Below are positions 51,768 to 61,132 of a stretch of DNA of 64,000 bases, piece after piece. The notes beneath the pieces are model-generated. The model did not search any database. It saw only the letters and a list, made by a program, of their open reading frames with translations, and was not told the DNA's origin. Numbering within the stretch: position 1 is the first letter of the stretch; each line of letters begins with the position of its first letter. Origin of the DNA: Neobacillus sp. SuZ13. GTDB lineage: Bacteria; Bacillota; Bacilli; Bacillales; Cytobacillaceae. The translations under genes were made by a program, and so were the position numbers. Where the stretch lies: NCBI RefSeq assembly GCF_030123365.1, contig NZ_CP126107.1, positions 5,259,501 through 5,323,500 of the forward strand, read 5' to 3'.

Positions 51768-51835
51768 AACATATTACAAGTGGTCAAGTGATATTACTTC
51801 TCTACCAATTAATCTATTAACTACTTAATTAAATA

Positions 51836-51862
51836 AAGGATTGGACTTAACCTCCAATCCTT
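51836..51862 (-). terminator. Intrinsic terminator of the blaI-like/M56 operon
   Basis: Perfect 10-bp stem AAGGATTGGA / TCCAATCCTT right after the M56 gene. Confidence 0.75.
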
Positions 51863-51863
51863 A

Positions 51864-52721
51864 TTAGGCTATAACTAATAGCAATAATATTAAAATAAAT
51901 ACATTTAAAGAGATAACGATTGATCGTGTGTCTACTTTAACTGGAATTGATTGTTGCGGATTAATTAATTGTTGAAGCCTATAATCGATTGTACTATCTG
52001 CAAAATGGACTATAGCTGGAGTTAGATTTGAATTAACCTTCAGCTGCTTCTTGATTAACTTTAAAAGAGCGCTGCCTAATCCCAGTTCTGAACCCATCCG
52101 ATTAATCGCATATTCATCGGCAACTAGCTCAATCATAATCCGATAATTCTGATAGGACCATCTCGTAAGAGGGATATACCATATCGATTCTGAAATGATT
52201 TGTAAAATAAACACCTTAATTCCATCATAATATCTTTGGTGCGAAGTCTCGTGATAGATGACTGCTTCTAATTCCTTTGCATCTAACATTTCAATAAGTG
52301 TAGTAGAAAGGACAATTACTGGGTTCGAAAAACCAAAAGTAAATGCCAACGGATCGTTATGATTGATCACAACAATATCATTATTTTTTCTGTTAAAGAT
52401 TTGATTCAATTGTTTGGATTTACCTTTATTTATAAGTAGTTGAATTTTACTTTGAAATGAATTTAAAACTAGGATTTGCTGTACGACCTTTTTACAAATC
52501 AAGAAAACTGTATAAAAAATATACGCATTCACAATTATTAAGATCACATAGTAGGCAAAAGTGCCTTTTTTAAATAAACTAACGCAAAAATTAAAGATAT
52601 TAAATAGCTCTAATGGGCCAAATAAGATATTAACTAGAAACATAGCCATTTGAACAAACAAGATAATCGCAAAGAAAAGGGCTAATCCTAAAACGGCAGT
52701 AGATTTATGTTTCCAGACCAT
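51864..52721 (-). CDS. M56-family (BlaR1-like) membrane metalloprotease without sensor domain
   Basis: 285 aa. Several membrane helices surround a zinc protease site, HETSH in AVIYHETSHQRYYDG, with a likely third ligand Glu in IELVADEYAINRMG. It is like the membrane-protease half of BlaR1/MecR1 but lacks the C-terminal penicillin-binding domain. It probably cleaves the BlaI-type repressor encoded just upstream (1-nt gap) in response to an unknown signal. Confidence 0.85.
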   Translation of the reverse strand: MVWKHKSTAVLGLALFFAIILFVQMAMFLVNILFGPLELFNIFNFCVSLFKKGTFAYYVILIIVNAYIFYTVFLICKKVVQQILVLNSFQSKIQLLINKGKSKQLNQIFNRKNNDIVVINHNDPLAFTFGFSNPVIVLSTTLIEMLDAKELEAVIYHETSHQRYYDGIKVFILQIISESIWYIPLTRWSYQNYRIMIELVADEYAINRMGSELGLGSALLKLIKKQLKVNSNLTPAIVHFADSTIDYRLQQLINPQQSIPVKVDTRSIVISLNVFILILLLLVIA

Positions 52722-52722
52722 G

Positions 52723-53139
52723 TTACTTTCTTCCCTTTTTTAATTGTTCAATTTTTTGTTCCAATTTCTGAAGTAACCGGTCATCCACTTCATTTAAAGA
52801 ATCGAGCATATGATTAACCACTAATCCGCCAAATTCGTCCAAAAGGTTATCTGTTAGTTTTTTGGATTGGTCGCTAATAAAATCCTCTTTAGTTTTTACT
52901 GGTTTAAAGAGAGATGTTCTTCCTTCTACTCTTTTCGTAAGGATATTTTTATCGACAAGACGATTCATAACGGTCATAACTGTATTGAAGTTGAGCGGTT
53001 TTTCATTTTCTAACTTTTGTTGAACGTCCTTTATACTCTTTTCATTGCCTTCCCAAAGAATGTCCATTATTTTAGATTCAAGCGGACCGAAAAAACGATT
53101 AAGTCCTTCTTGGTCAAAACGAAAATTGTTTATTGTCAT
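52723..53139 (-). CDS. BlaI/MecI/CopY-family repressor
   Basis: 138 aa. N-terminal winged helix: LESKIMDILWEGNEKSIKDVQ, LNFNTVMTVMNRLVDKNILTKR, and wing EGRTSLFKPVKT. The C-terminal dimerisation helix is charged. It carries no Cys cluster as in CopY, so copper sensing is unlikely. It should bind the ACACTAC-N5-GTAGTGT sites, including one before its own gene. Neighbours: an M56 protease that can cleave it. Confidence 0.88.
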   Translation of the reverse strand: MTINNFRFDQEGLNRFFGPLESKIMDILWEGNEKSIKDVQQKLENEKPLNFNTVMTVMNRLVDKNILTKRVEGRTSLFKPVKTKEDFISDQSKKLTDNLLDEFGGLVVNHMLDSLNEVDDRLLQKLEQKIEQLKKGRK

Positions 53140-53154
53140 TTAACATCCTCCCTT

Positions 53155-53173
53155 CCATTACATATTGTAGTGT
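53155..53173. promoter_or_regulatory. BlaI-type operator C (degenerate) before the repressor gene
   Basis: CCATTAC ATATT GTAGTGT keeps one perfect half and 5 of 7 bases in the other, 16 bp upstream of the repressor start, so autoregulation is likely. Confidence 0.6.
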
Positions 53174-53206
53174 AATACCCTTAATTTTTCAATTTGAGCC
53201 TTATGT

Positions 53207-54559
53207 CTATCCAAGCCCGAAACCGAATGTTTTTATTAAGTTTTCTTTTCCCATCACACATGGTCTGCCTATTGAATGGTATTCAACAGGGAAACCTTTC
53301 ATGGCATCTAGCTGAAAGCAATTTCTGCCATCAAAAATAACTGGCTCTGTCATCCATTCAGAAAACATATTTATAGGAATATTTTTAATCTCTTCCCATT
53401 CCGTTACAATGAACGCAAGGTCCGCATTCATCAATGCTTGCTCCAATGTATCAGAATATGAAATTAGCTCTCCCAATTCTCTTTTTGCATTTATTATTGC
53501 AACAGGATCATAGGCAGTGACAATCGCTTCCTCCATCACTAACCTTTTTGCCAGCTTGATAGAAACAGACTCGCGGACATCGTCAGTATTAGGCTTGAAT
53601 GATAGCCCTAACAGTGTGACCTTTTTTCCCTTTAAACTTTTAAACCGATCTAATGCTTTTTCGATTAGCTTTAATTCTTGCCTTTTATTAATTTCCAGAA
53701 CCTCATCTAGAATTCTGATTGGTTCTCCAACTTCATTTGCTAAATGAGTAAGTTCCTTCGTATCTTTAGGCAGACAAGAGCCTCCAAAACCTACTCCAGC
53801 ATTTAGAAACGAGGTTCCAATTCTTGCATCTAGCCCGATCCCCAGGGTGACTTCTTCAATATTCCCACCTATTTGTTCACAAATACTAGAAAGTGCATTT
53901 ACATAGCTAATTTTTAAGGCTAGAAATGAATTGGAGGCAATTTTAATCAATTCCGCACTTTTTGTATCTGTTTTAATAATTGGAATTTGCAGTGGTTTAT
54001 ATAACTCTTCCAATGTATCGATCGCTTCCTTGCTGTCGGATCCGATTATGATACGGTCTCCATGGAAAGTATCATAAACGGCACTACCCTGCCTAAGGAA
54101 TTCTGGGTTGGCAGCCATATGAAAACAAAGTGGTGAACGGAATTCAGACTGAATCCACTCTTTAATTTTCTCATTTGTTCCTAATGGTACCGTGCTTTTC
54201 GTTACAATTAGGATATTATTTCTAGTTATCGTTCTGCCAATTTCTTTTGAAATCTGTTCAATATATTGTAGATCAAGCGAACCATTTTTATCATTTGGCG
54301 TTCCAACTGTGATCATGATGATATCTGCATCCTGATAACCGACAATAGGATTGGTTGTAAACGAAAGTCTGCCTGTCTCAATATTATCTTTCATTAACTC
54401 TTCTAATCCCGGTTCATAGAAGGTTGCTTCTCCTTTAAGAAGAGTATTTATTTTTTGAGGGTCACGATCCACGCAAATGACTTCATGGCCTATCTCCGCT
54501 AAACACACCCCTGTGACAAGTCCAACATACCCTGTACCAGCAATGGCTATTTTTTTCAA
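53207..54559 (-). CDS. UDP-glucose 6-dehydrogenase
   Basis: 450 aa. NAD motif GTGYVGLVTGVCLAE, catalytic Cys in GVGFGGSCLPKDT, Lys in IASNSFLALKISYVNALS, C-terminal GLSFKPNTDDVRES. Oxidises UDP-glucose to UDP-glucuronate, a precursor for acidic polysaccharides. Last gene of the glycan cluster; the GT39-like gene lies 37 nt upstream. Confidence 0.93.
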   Translation of the reverse strand: MKKIAIAGTGYVGLVTGVCLAEIGHEVICVDRDPQKINTLLKGEATFYEPGLEELMKDNIETGRLSFTTNPIVGYQDADIIMITVGTPNDKNGSLDLQYIEQISKEIGRTITRNNILIVTKSTVPLGTNEKIKEWIQSEFRSPLCFHMAANPEFLRQGSAVYDTFHGDRIIIGSDSKEAIDTLEELYKPLQIPIIKTDTKSAELIKIASNSFLALKISYVNALSSICEQIGGNIEEVTLGIGLDARIGTSFLNAGVGFGGSCLPKDTKELTHLANEVGEPIRILDEVLEINKRQELKLIEKALDRFKSLKGKKVTLLGLSFKPNTDDVRESVSIKLAKRLVMEEAIVTAYDPVAIINAKRELGELISYSDTLEQALMNADLAFIVTEWEEIKNIPINMFSEWMTEPVIFDGRNCFQLDAMKGFPVEYHSIGRPCVMGKENLIKTFGFGLG

Positions 54560-54596
54560 AGCATTTTTCCCTTCCTTTACGAATAGCTTCTAATTC

Positions 54597-56081
54597 TTAA
54601 TGGACTGCTTCATTTCCGACCCATTTATATAAAGTAATATCATGATAAACTGGATCAAAAAGTTCATTTGAGTGAAAGCTTGCTACTTTTATTATTTTGC
54701 CATCCAATGAATGACCTTGTGTGAGGAATCCTTTAACTACTTTATCCGTTAGGAGTATAGTTCTTCCTCTGAAATAGTTTGAATCTGACTTAAAAAAATC
54801 AAACGTTTCGAGTCGTTTATGTGTATAAGATGCATTTATATACTGGAGTACCCTTGTTTCTTCCCATGTATAAAGAATCACAGGTTGATTCATTTTCGAT
54901 ATATATTCATCCATCTTATAGATAGCTGGACTTTCTGTTCCTTCTGCCTTTAATAATATAACATCTTTCCAAACTTGATGACCTAAGAGGATTACCGCTA
55001 GTCCTAGTATAAGATATGATACACTTTTCGAAAAAAGATTGATACAAATGAAGAAGACTAACAGAATGATTAAGGGAAGTACGTGCCGTGCCTTTTCAAT
55101 GTTTTGTCCGAGCAATCCCCAAACAAAATAGCAGGAAAACATTAGGTAAAGTAAATTCATAAAGGGGTGTTTAGGCTTTTGTTCCTGCTTTTTATGGCTG
55201 CGAAATAGGATGACTGCCAGAAAAAAAATGAAAATAACAACAGTGATAATAGATTTGCCAGCGATGCCTGTCCAGACAATATTCCCCCATGAGAATTTCG
55301 TCAGCCTCTCAAAAAAACTTATTTTGGATGTTTCTATTGCACCGCCCCAATCATTAAAATGACCAGTTGTAAAAGCTAATGATAGCTTGATAAATCCAAT
55401 CAAACTACCTTCTGAAACAATAAGGGCAACGAGCCAACATGCTTGAAAGGCGATGCCAAACAGACAGTAATAGATTAAATCTACTCTGGAAATCGTTTTA
55501 TTTTTTACTTTAAGGTAAAAAAGAAAAAGAATACCGATGGAAAATGGCAGATAAGAAAGGCGAATTCCCAGCATAAGGCTTAACATGGCTAAGGGGATCA
55601 AAATAAATGTTGAATTTGTCCTCTTAAGAGCAAAAAGCAAACTCCACAAATACCACCAAAAGGCAGCAAGCGCCGCTCCTTCAGACATTGGTTGGTTAAT
55701 CATGATAATGCAAAAACTGCTAGAATAAATAATCGCAGCCGATAGCCATGAATAACTGCTGGTTAAAAAGTTCCTGCTTAATTTATAAATTGGAAACACA
55801 GAACTAGAATAAAAAAGAATGTTAAAAATAGTCAGAGCCTCTGATGGATCATTCACAAATAGATGAATGAATTTGCCTCCTAAAATAAACAAAGGATAAC
55901 CAGGAAAATGCGGCTGCATAGCCATTAAATCAAATCGTGTCACAGCAAGAGAAAAATCAACCTGGTCCCATGAGGAAGTATAAGGATTTACATAAAGAAG
56001 CTGTGAAAGAAAAACAATTATGGTTGCTGCAATACTTAAGCCAATTAATAGGCCTTTTTTTAACTGATTAGATAATTTCAT
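54597..56081 (-). CDS. GT39-like polytopic membrane glycosyltransferase
   Basis: 494 aa with about 11 helices. First outer loop has the acidic pair region SSWDQVDFSLAVTRFDLMAMQPHFPGYPLF, like the Asp-containing loop of PMT/ArnT-type (GT-C) enzymes, and a C-terminal soluble domain (about 400-494). GT-C enzymes use polyprenyl-phosphate sugars, which the GT2 protein at 57953 could make. It might glycosylate a surface protein or lipid. It starts after the FTR1 operon terminator. Confidence 0.75.
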   Translation of the reverse strand: MKLSNQLKKGLLIGLSIAATIIVFLSQLLYVNPYTSSWDQVDFSLAVTRFDLMAMQPHFPGYPLFILGGKFIHLFVNDPSEALTIFNILFYSSSVFPIYKLSRNFLTSSYSWLSAAIIYSSSFCIIMINQPMSEGAALAAFWWYLWSLLFALKRTNSTFILIPLAMLSLMLGIRLSYLPFSIGILFLFYLKVKNKTISRVDLIYYCLFGIAFQACWLVALIVSEGSLIGFIKLSLAFTTGHFNDWGGAIETSKISFFERLTKFSWGNIVWTGIAGKSIITVVIFIFFLAVILFRSHKKQEQKPKHPFMNLLYLMFSCYFVWGLLGQNIEKARHVLPLIILLVFFICINLFSKSVSYLILGLAVILLGHQVWKDVILLKAEGTESPAIYKMDEYISKMNQPVILYTWEETRVLQYINASYTHKRLETFDFFKSDSNYFRGRTILLTDKVVKGFLTQGHSLDGKIIKVASFHSNELFDPVYHDITLYKWVGNEAVH

Positions 56082-56101
56082 TCATTCACCACGCCTTTTT
56101 T

Positions 56102-56142
56102 AAAGAAAAAGTACAAGGCAAAAGCCTTGTACTTTTTCTTTA
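56102..56142 (-). terminator. Strong terminator after the FTR1 gene
   Basis: 18-bp stem AAAGAAAAAGTACAAGGC / GCCTTGTACTTTTTCTTT with AAAA loop, flanked by A/T runs on both sides. Confidence 0.85.
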
Positions 56143-56146
56143 AGGG

Positions 56147-57070
56147 TTATTTCACTTGTGTCTTAAGAATGGGGGCATTCTGTGAAGCATTTTCTTTTTT
56201 GCGCTGACTTTCTGCCGGTTTGGAGGAGGTTAGCAGAAAAATGGCTACAAAATAGCCGATATATGCCAGAACTTCTTCAATCGAAGGCATTGATGAATAA
56301 CCAAATAATGCCTTTAAGAAAACTCCAATATCTCCTGAAAGGATGGGTGCTGTCCCAGTATCACGAAGATAATGAGTATAATCAATAGGATGCTCTGGCA
56401 AAAACCAGGTAAGATCATACACATGCGGCAGGACACTTCCAATGATGTTAATATCCTGCATCATGGATATAGCTTGAACCAACAGTCCGGCTGAAATAAG
56501 AATAATAAAAGCTCCTGTTAATTTAAAGAAGCTGCTTAATGGAATCCTCATTGTTCCTTTAAAGAACAAATATGAAACGATAACAGCTATGACTACACCT
56601 GTAATCGCACCCCAGCCTTCCATCGCGGCACCGATGTTTCCTCCAGTAATGGCGGCAAAGAAAAATACCGTTTCCACACCTTCTCGTAGAACGACAAGAA
56701 AGGAATGGACGACCATACCCACAACATTTCCAGTGGATATAAACTTATTCATTTTTCCTTCCATATTCCCTTTTATATCACGACTGTGACTAGCCATCCA
56801 GAATACCATTTGGGTAAGTAAAACTGTAGATACAAGCATAATTCCTATTTTTAGATACATTTCGCTTCCCATGGCCGCAAAACCTGTAAATACAATTTGG
56901 AATAATAGGGCTACTCCGATACTTGCCAATACTGCTAGACCTGCCCCCATCCAAACATATTTTGTGTACTGCTTATGATCTACTCTTTTAAGATAGGTTG
57001 TAATGATTCCTACAATTAATAAGGCCTCTAACACTTCCCGGAATGTGATTAACAATGCCTGAATTTCCAC
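56147..57070 (-). CDS. FTR1-family iron permease (EfeU-like)
   Basis: 307 aa, seven predicted helices. The two REXXE motifs for Fe(III) passage are TFREVLEALLI (R11-E12-x-x-E15) and VVLREGVETVFFF (near 130). It lies 30 nt after a secreted partner gene and both share the Fur-box promoter at 57879. No EfeB peroxidase gene is adjacent. Likely imports ferric iron delivered by the surface partner. Confidence 0.9.
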   Translation of the reverse strand: MEIQALLITFREVLEALLIVGIITTYLKRVDHKQYTKYVWMGAGLAVLASIGVALLFQIVFTGFAAMGSEMYLKIGIMLVSTVLLTQMVFWMASHSRDIKGNMEGKMNKFISTGNVVGMVVHSFLVVLREGVETVFFFAAITGGNIGAAMEGWGAITGVVIAVIVSYLFFKGTMRIPLSSFFKLTGAFIILISAGLLVQAISMMQDINIIGSVLPHVYDLTWFLPEHPIDYTHYLRDTGTAPILSGDIGVFLKALFGYSSMPSIEEVLAYIGYFVAIFLLTSSKPAESQRKKENASQNAPILKTQVK

Positions 57071-57100
57071 AGTCCTTCTCCTCCCCCATGGTGCCTTCGT

Positions 57101-57856
57101 TTACTTTCTTCTTTTGCGGATCACAAAGATAATAACAGCTATAATAACTGCAACTATTAAAATCAGTGGGATCCAGTTACGGATATTTGATATATCCGTC
57201 CAATCCTTTTTCCCAGTGCTTTGTTGTTCTGTGGCGCTTTCAGAAAAATGCCCTACTTCAAGACTTTTTAATTTAAATTCTGATTTTAAGCTATCAAGAA
57301 TTTCTTCTTTATTTTCCTTAAAGGCCTCTAAATTTGCTTCTTTTTTTCCTACCCCAAACAAGCCAGGGTTCCCCAATGCTACCAACGCCTGATCAAAATC
57401 AGTTCGGATTTTTTTATCATTATCAGGGTTTTCAGCTTCAACCTTCGGGGATAAAGCTTCGTATGTAGCAAATCCTTTCGCAAGTAGACGCTTCGTTGTG
57501 TCATATTCCTTAAAGTTATTCTCAATACTCTCCAAACGTCTGGCAATATTTAAAACAAGAAGTTTTTCCATATTTTCTAAAGTGGCTTTTTTATCTTCTG
57601 CTTCGATATTTTTTAAAATCAGCTTTGCTGGCTCAGGACCCATATGCATATCGATTTCTTCTTTAACGGTATCAAAAAGCTTTTTCGCAGATGTGAAATT
57701 CGGAGGGGTCTCATCAAGCTTAGTGACCATTTCCTTATATACTTCAGCAACCTTTTCTTCATTCGGATCACCATATGAGTAAGCACGGGCATTACTGATG
57801 GAAAGGCTGTTAACAATTATTGTTACAATAAAAAATAAAACTGAGAGTTTTTTCAT
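57101..57856 (-). CDS. Secreted, membrane-anchored partner of the FTR1 permease
   Basis: 251 aa. Signal peptide ending about NARA (24), an all-helical outer domain (25-205) rich in Glu/Lys with a HMGPE segment near 70, and a C-terminal helix (WIPLILIVAVIIAVIIFVI) plus basic tail. The helical domain resembles the outer extension found on some bacterial FTR1 proteins, or an imelysin/EfeO-like role, but I cannot assign a family. It probably captures iron for the permease. A Fur box is directly upstream. Confidence 0.75.
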   Translation of the reverse strand: MKKLSVLFFIVTIIVNSLSISNARAYSYGDPNEEKVAEVYKEMVTKLDETPPNFTSAKKLFDTVKEEIDMHMGPEPAKLILKNIEAEDKKATLENMEKLLVLNIARRLESIENNFKEYDTTKRLLAKGFATYEALSPKVEAENPDNDKKIRTDFDQALVALGNPGLFGVGKKEANLEAFKENKEEILDSLKSEFKLKSLEVGHFSESATEQQSTGKKDWTDISNIRNWIPLILIVAVIIAVIIFVIRKRRK

Positions 57857-57878
57857 CCAAATTCCCTCCTGTGGTTAA

Positions 57879-57893
57879 TGATAATGATTATCA
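57879..57893. promoter_or_regulatory. Fur box before the FTR1 operon
   Basis: TGATAAT-G-ATTATCA, a perfect 7-1-7 box 23 bp upstream of the partner gene start. Confidence 0.88.
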
Positions 57894-57952
57894 TCCTCGC
57901 TGTCAATATAGCAATGAAGATTGTCACATATTTATCATACTTATCTGACAAA

Positions 57953-58729
57953 TTAATCCTGTTTCCTATCTAAGATAGGAAACACTCTACCTCCTTGCGT
58001 CCGATAGGTCTGCTTTTTGGTGTTTATTTTTTTCACTGGCCGTCTCATTTCTTTTAAAATAGCAGGTAAGACCGAGGTCATATAAGATCGAAACTTAATA
58101 AATGATTCACCAGTTTTACGAACCTGATATTGAATTGGAATTTCCTTCATACGAAACCCTTTTCGAATTAGATTTAATGTGACCACTTGGGCATAATTGT
58201 AATCATGGATAATTTCCGCTTCCTCCATGGCCTGTCTAGAAAATGCTCTCATACCAGATTGACCATCATAGATCCATTTACGGAGGAGAAGTGCTTGTAG
58301 AAAGGTAAAACAGTAATTTCCGATTCTTCTGTTCCATTTCATACCATCTATCGATCCTAGAAAACGGGATCCCATCACATAATCAGAAGTTCCCAGTAAG
58401 ATGGGTTCAATTAATTCTGGAATTTGTTCAGCAGGGTATTCATTATCGGCATCAATCATTACACCAATATCGGCTCCATATAAAACACAAAGTTCCAGCC
58501 CTTTTCTCACTGCGGCCCCTAAACCTTGATTTTTAACAAACGTATGAACATAATTTGCTCCCGCTGCCCACGATAGTTCTTCTGTCCGATCAGTAGAACC
58601 GTCATTTACCACTAAAACCTCTACACCCACTTGGGAGTTAAAATTTCTGGGTATTTTTCGAATGACCTCTGTAATTGAGTCTTCTTCATTATAGGCTGGC
58701 AGAAAAACTATTACTTTTTGTTGCTTCAT
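57953..58729 (-). CDS. Family 2 glycosyltransferase (polyprenyl-phosphate sugar synthase type)
   Basis: 258 aa. GT-A fold with FLPAYNEEDSI, VVNDGSTDRTEE and DADNEYPAEQIPEL; no membrane helices. Resembles DPM1-like enzymes that make dolichol- or undecaprenyl-phosphate sugars. The start is uncertain: ATG at 58729, TTG at 58735 or ATG at 58741; AAGGAAGG spacing favours the TTG or second ATG. Either way it overlaps the end of the preceding gene by about 40-50 nt, so the genes are coupled. It could feed the GT39-like enzyme. Confidence 0.82.
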   Translation of the reverse strand: MKQQKVIVFLPAYNEEDSITEVIRKIPRNFNSQVGVEVLVVNDGSTDRTEELSWAAGANYVHTFVKNQGLGAAVRKGLELCVLYGADIGVMIDADNEYPAEQIPELIEPILLGTSDYVMGSRFLGSIDGMKWNRRIGNYCFTFLQALLLRKWIYDGQSGMRAFSRQAMEEAEIIHDYNYAQVVTLNLIRKGFRMKEIPIQYQVRKTGESFIKFRSYMTSVLPAILKEMRRPVKKINTKKQTYRTQGGRVFPILDRKQD

Positions 58730-60182
58730 AGCCAATAACATCCTTCCTTACTGCATCAATTAATACTGGGCCTCGAGCTTTATCGGGGAATGGAGCACCC
58801 AATAAGTAAGAGATGGTAGATGCGAGGGATACTAAACTATGCTTCTCCTCCACACTCTTTCCTTTCTCGATAGAAGGACCATACATGAAAAACGGCACAA
58901 ATCTTTCACCTTCATCCAAATGCCCATGCCCGCCTATCCCATCTGCCTGACCATGATCGGCACAAACAATAAACGTGTAATTTTCAAGCTTACCTCTTTC
59001 CTTTAACCAATGAAAATATTCTTCTACCAGGGAATCGGCTTCTTCAATCTTTTGAATATATTCATCATATAAAACACCACGGCTGTGTCCGGTTTGGTCT
59101 GTACTTATTAATTGAACAATTTGTAGGTCTGGATCCTGCTCTTCCATGATATTTTTAGCTCGTTCAATAATGCCGCGATCCACTAGATTATTTTTCATAA
59201 CAGCAGTAAATGTCTCAACATCCTTACCAAAGGAATCGACGAGATGCGCTACAGCTAATAAAGAACCCTTTTTCCCTACTTTTCGTAGAGTATCAAAAAC
59301 ACTTTCAACTTTAATCCCAAGCTTCCAAACCATATTCGACTTTATGCCGTGCTCGAAGGGATACGTTCCTGTAAACATAGAGGAAAAACATACAACGGTT
59401 CTTGCAGGGTAAACGGTTTCCATATTCGTATACTCCGTACCATTTTTCCTCAAAAAGTCGAGAAACGGCGTATTGGCTTCTTCAAAGCGTTCTTTCCGCA
59501 TACCATCTATGACCATAACAATCACTTTTTCATTAACGGCAGATGTCCGCTCCTCTATATTGGACGTATAGGTTGGAATAATTTTCGGCTTCCAATCAAA
59601 TAGGTTTTTATGGAGAATCCATGAGAATAAAAGGACGCCTGCATAAAAAAGGATGAGTACTCCCACTTCACTGCCCGTCCATGACTGTTCCGAAGTGACT
59701 AAATTCCAAAGAGATAATAATAAAAGAAACTTAGGTAATTGCTCTTGGGCATTTCCGCTTGTTGAATCACTATTTTTTAACACAAGCTTCCAGAAGCGCG
59801 TAAAATTAAGCCATGACGTACCGATTCTCAAATGATAATAAAACGTTCCCCAAAAAAATACGGTAAAGAAGAAATATAATCCTACCGCTGTAAGCAGCAA
59901 ACTGAGATTCACATGATCCCAGATAATAAGATATACCGTAAAGGGAATCCATAAATAATTTCTTAAGAATAATGGGTAATCGAACAAATAGTAAATAACC
60001 AGCATTGGCAGGATTGCGAGAAACCCAAGGGTTAGATCTCCTAAAAATGAAGGATTGCCAAGCTTTGCAATGGAATAGATCAGCATGATTCCAATGGTAA
60101 AAATCGGTGTAAATGGCTTTCCCTCGTTTAAAAGGTTCCAGCACCTGGCTGCAAATTTTTCAAATGATGATGCTTTTTTCAT
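58689..60182 (-). CDS. Membrane-bound alkaline-phosphatase-superfamily enzyme
   Basis: 497 aa. Five or six N-terminal helices (about 25-190) precede an AlkP/nucleotide-pyrophosphatase-type domain. Metal and nucleophile features: MVIDGMRKERFEEANTPF, nucleophile Thr in YPARTVVCFSS, STDQTGHSRG and CADHGQADGIGGHGHLDEGE. It could be a phosphodiesterase or a phospho-substituent transferase acting on surface glycan outside the membrane. It sits between flippase-like and GT2 genes. Confidence 0.82.
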   Translation of the reverse strand: MKKASSFEKFAARCWNLLNEGKPFTPIFTIGIMLIYSIAKLGNPSFLGDLTLGFLAILPMLVIYYLFDYPLFLRNYLWIPFTVYLIIWDHVNLSLLLTAVGLYFFFTVFFWGTFYYHLRIGTSWLNFTRFWKLVLKNSDSTSGNAQEQLPKFLLLLSLWNLVTSEQSWTGSEVGVLILFYAGVLLFSWILHKNLFDWKPKIIPTYTSNIEERTSAVNEKVIVMVIDGMRKERFEEANTPFLDFLRKNGTEYTNMETVYPARTVVCFSSMFTGTYPFEHGIKSNMVWKLGIKVESVFDTLRKVGKKGSLLAVAHLVDSFGKDVETFTAVMKNNLVDRGIIERAKNIMEEQDPDLQIVQLISTDQTGHSRGVLYDEYIQKIEEADSLVEEYFHWLKERGKLENYTFIVCADHGQADGIGGHGHLDEGERFVPFFMYGPSIEKGKSVEEKHSLVSLASTISYLLGAPFPDKARGPVLIDAVRKDVIGYEATKSNSFSASL

Positions 60183-61132
60183 TCAGGTCTTCCCCTCCTT
60201 AATAAAATCTCTCTTATTTGTCTTATTTTCGTTAACGGTGAACGGATTAAAAATAGGCATCCAACTAGATAGGAAAAAATAAATTTATAACTATGGCTTA
60301 TAAGTGCCACCATATACCCATCTTTTATTGGATAATGAAAACTTGCTAGTGCAGCAGTCATGACGGATTCATAGGTTGAAATTCCACCTGGCGTAATCTG
60401 AAAAATTTGACCCCCTACCGTGATCGAGTTAACCCAAATGGCCTTGTAAATCGGCAGACCATTACCTATCGATGCAGTTACACTCCAGACAACTGCTCCT
60501 TCAAGTGCCCAGCTAAACGCAATTAAGAGCATAATTAAAACAAAATTCTTCCCAGCTAAGCTTGTTTTTACTAATTGAATATGCTTTTCCACAAACCGCG
60601 GACGATGTTTTTTGACGAAAAAGGACACAATTAACATCATTATCACTAAAATTAACAACAAACCTAGTGAATAATGAAAGGCAAATGGCCTTGAAAAGGC
60701 AATGAGTCCGATAAATGAAAACATTAGAAGGAAAAACATATCTATTGCTCGGAGAACAATAACGGAATGGGCTGAAATTTCCGGACTTATGTTTTTTTCC
60801 CTCCAGGATAGAACACCAATTCTAACTGCATCTCCCACCTTAATTGGAGTAATATGATTCACGAAAAGGCTTAAGAGCACCCCCTGCAGACAGCTATAGA
60901 ATCTTACTTTCTTTCCTAAGTATAATCTCCATGCTTCGGCTCTTAGAATAAAAGATAACAAGTAAGAAATCGTAACCGCTATAATAATAAAAGGGTTTCC
61001 TACAAAAAACTCCTGCATTGCATTAAATAAATTTTCCACATGGAAATAGCGCAGTGATAGAACAATAAATATCCCTGCAAGAATGAACCCCATTAGCCTT
61101 ATCAGTAGACGATTAACTGATTTCTGACTCAT
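60179..61132 (-). CDS. Flippase-like/LPG-synthase transmembrane protein (UPF0104, AglD type)
   Basis: 317 aa, about eight helices. Family features: LSFILRAEAWRLYLGKKV, SLFVNHITPIKVGDAVRIGVL and TPGGISTYESVMTAALASFH. These proteins are associated with polyprenyl-linked sugar or lipid translocation. It overlaps the next gene (60179-60182) and the epimerase gene upstream (61113-61132), so all are translated together. Confidence 0.83.
   Translation of the reverse strand: MSQKSVNRLLIRLMGFILAGIFIVLSLRYFHVENLFNAMQEFFVGNPFIIIAVTISYLLSFILRAEAWRLYLGKKVRFYSCLQGVLLSLFVNHITPIKVGDAVRIGVLSWREKNISPEISAHSVIVLRAIDMFFLLMFSFIGLIAFSRPFAFHYSLGLLLILVIMMLIVSFFVKKHRPRFVEKHIQLVKTSLAGKNFVLIMLLIAFSWALEGAVVWSVTASIGNGLPIYKAIWVNSITVGGQIFQITPGGISTYESVMTAALASFHYPIKDGYMVALISHSYKFIFSYLVGCLFLIRSPLTKIRQIREILLRRGRPE

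Noticed and set aside
51864..53139. Beta-lactam resistance regulators (blaI/blaR1)
   Set aside because: The protease lacks the penicillin-binding sensor domain and no beta-lactamase or mecA-like gene is nearby; the operators point to doxX-dsbA instead.
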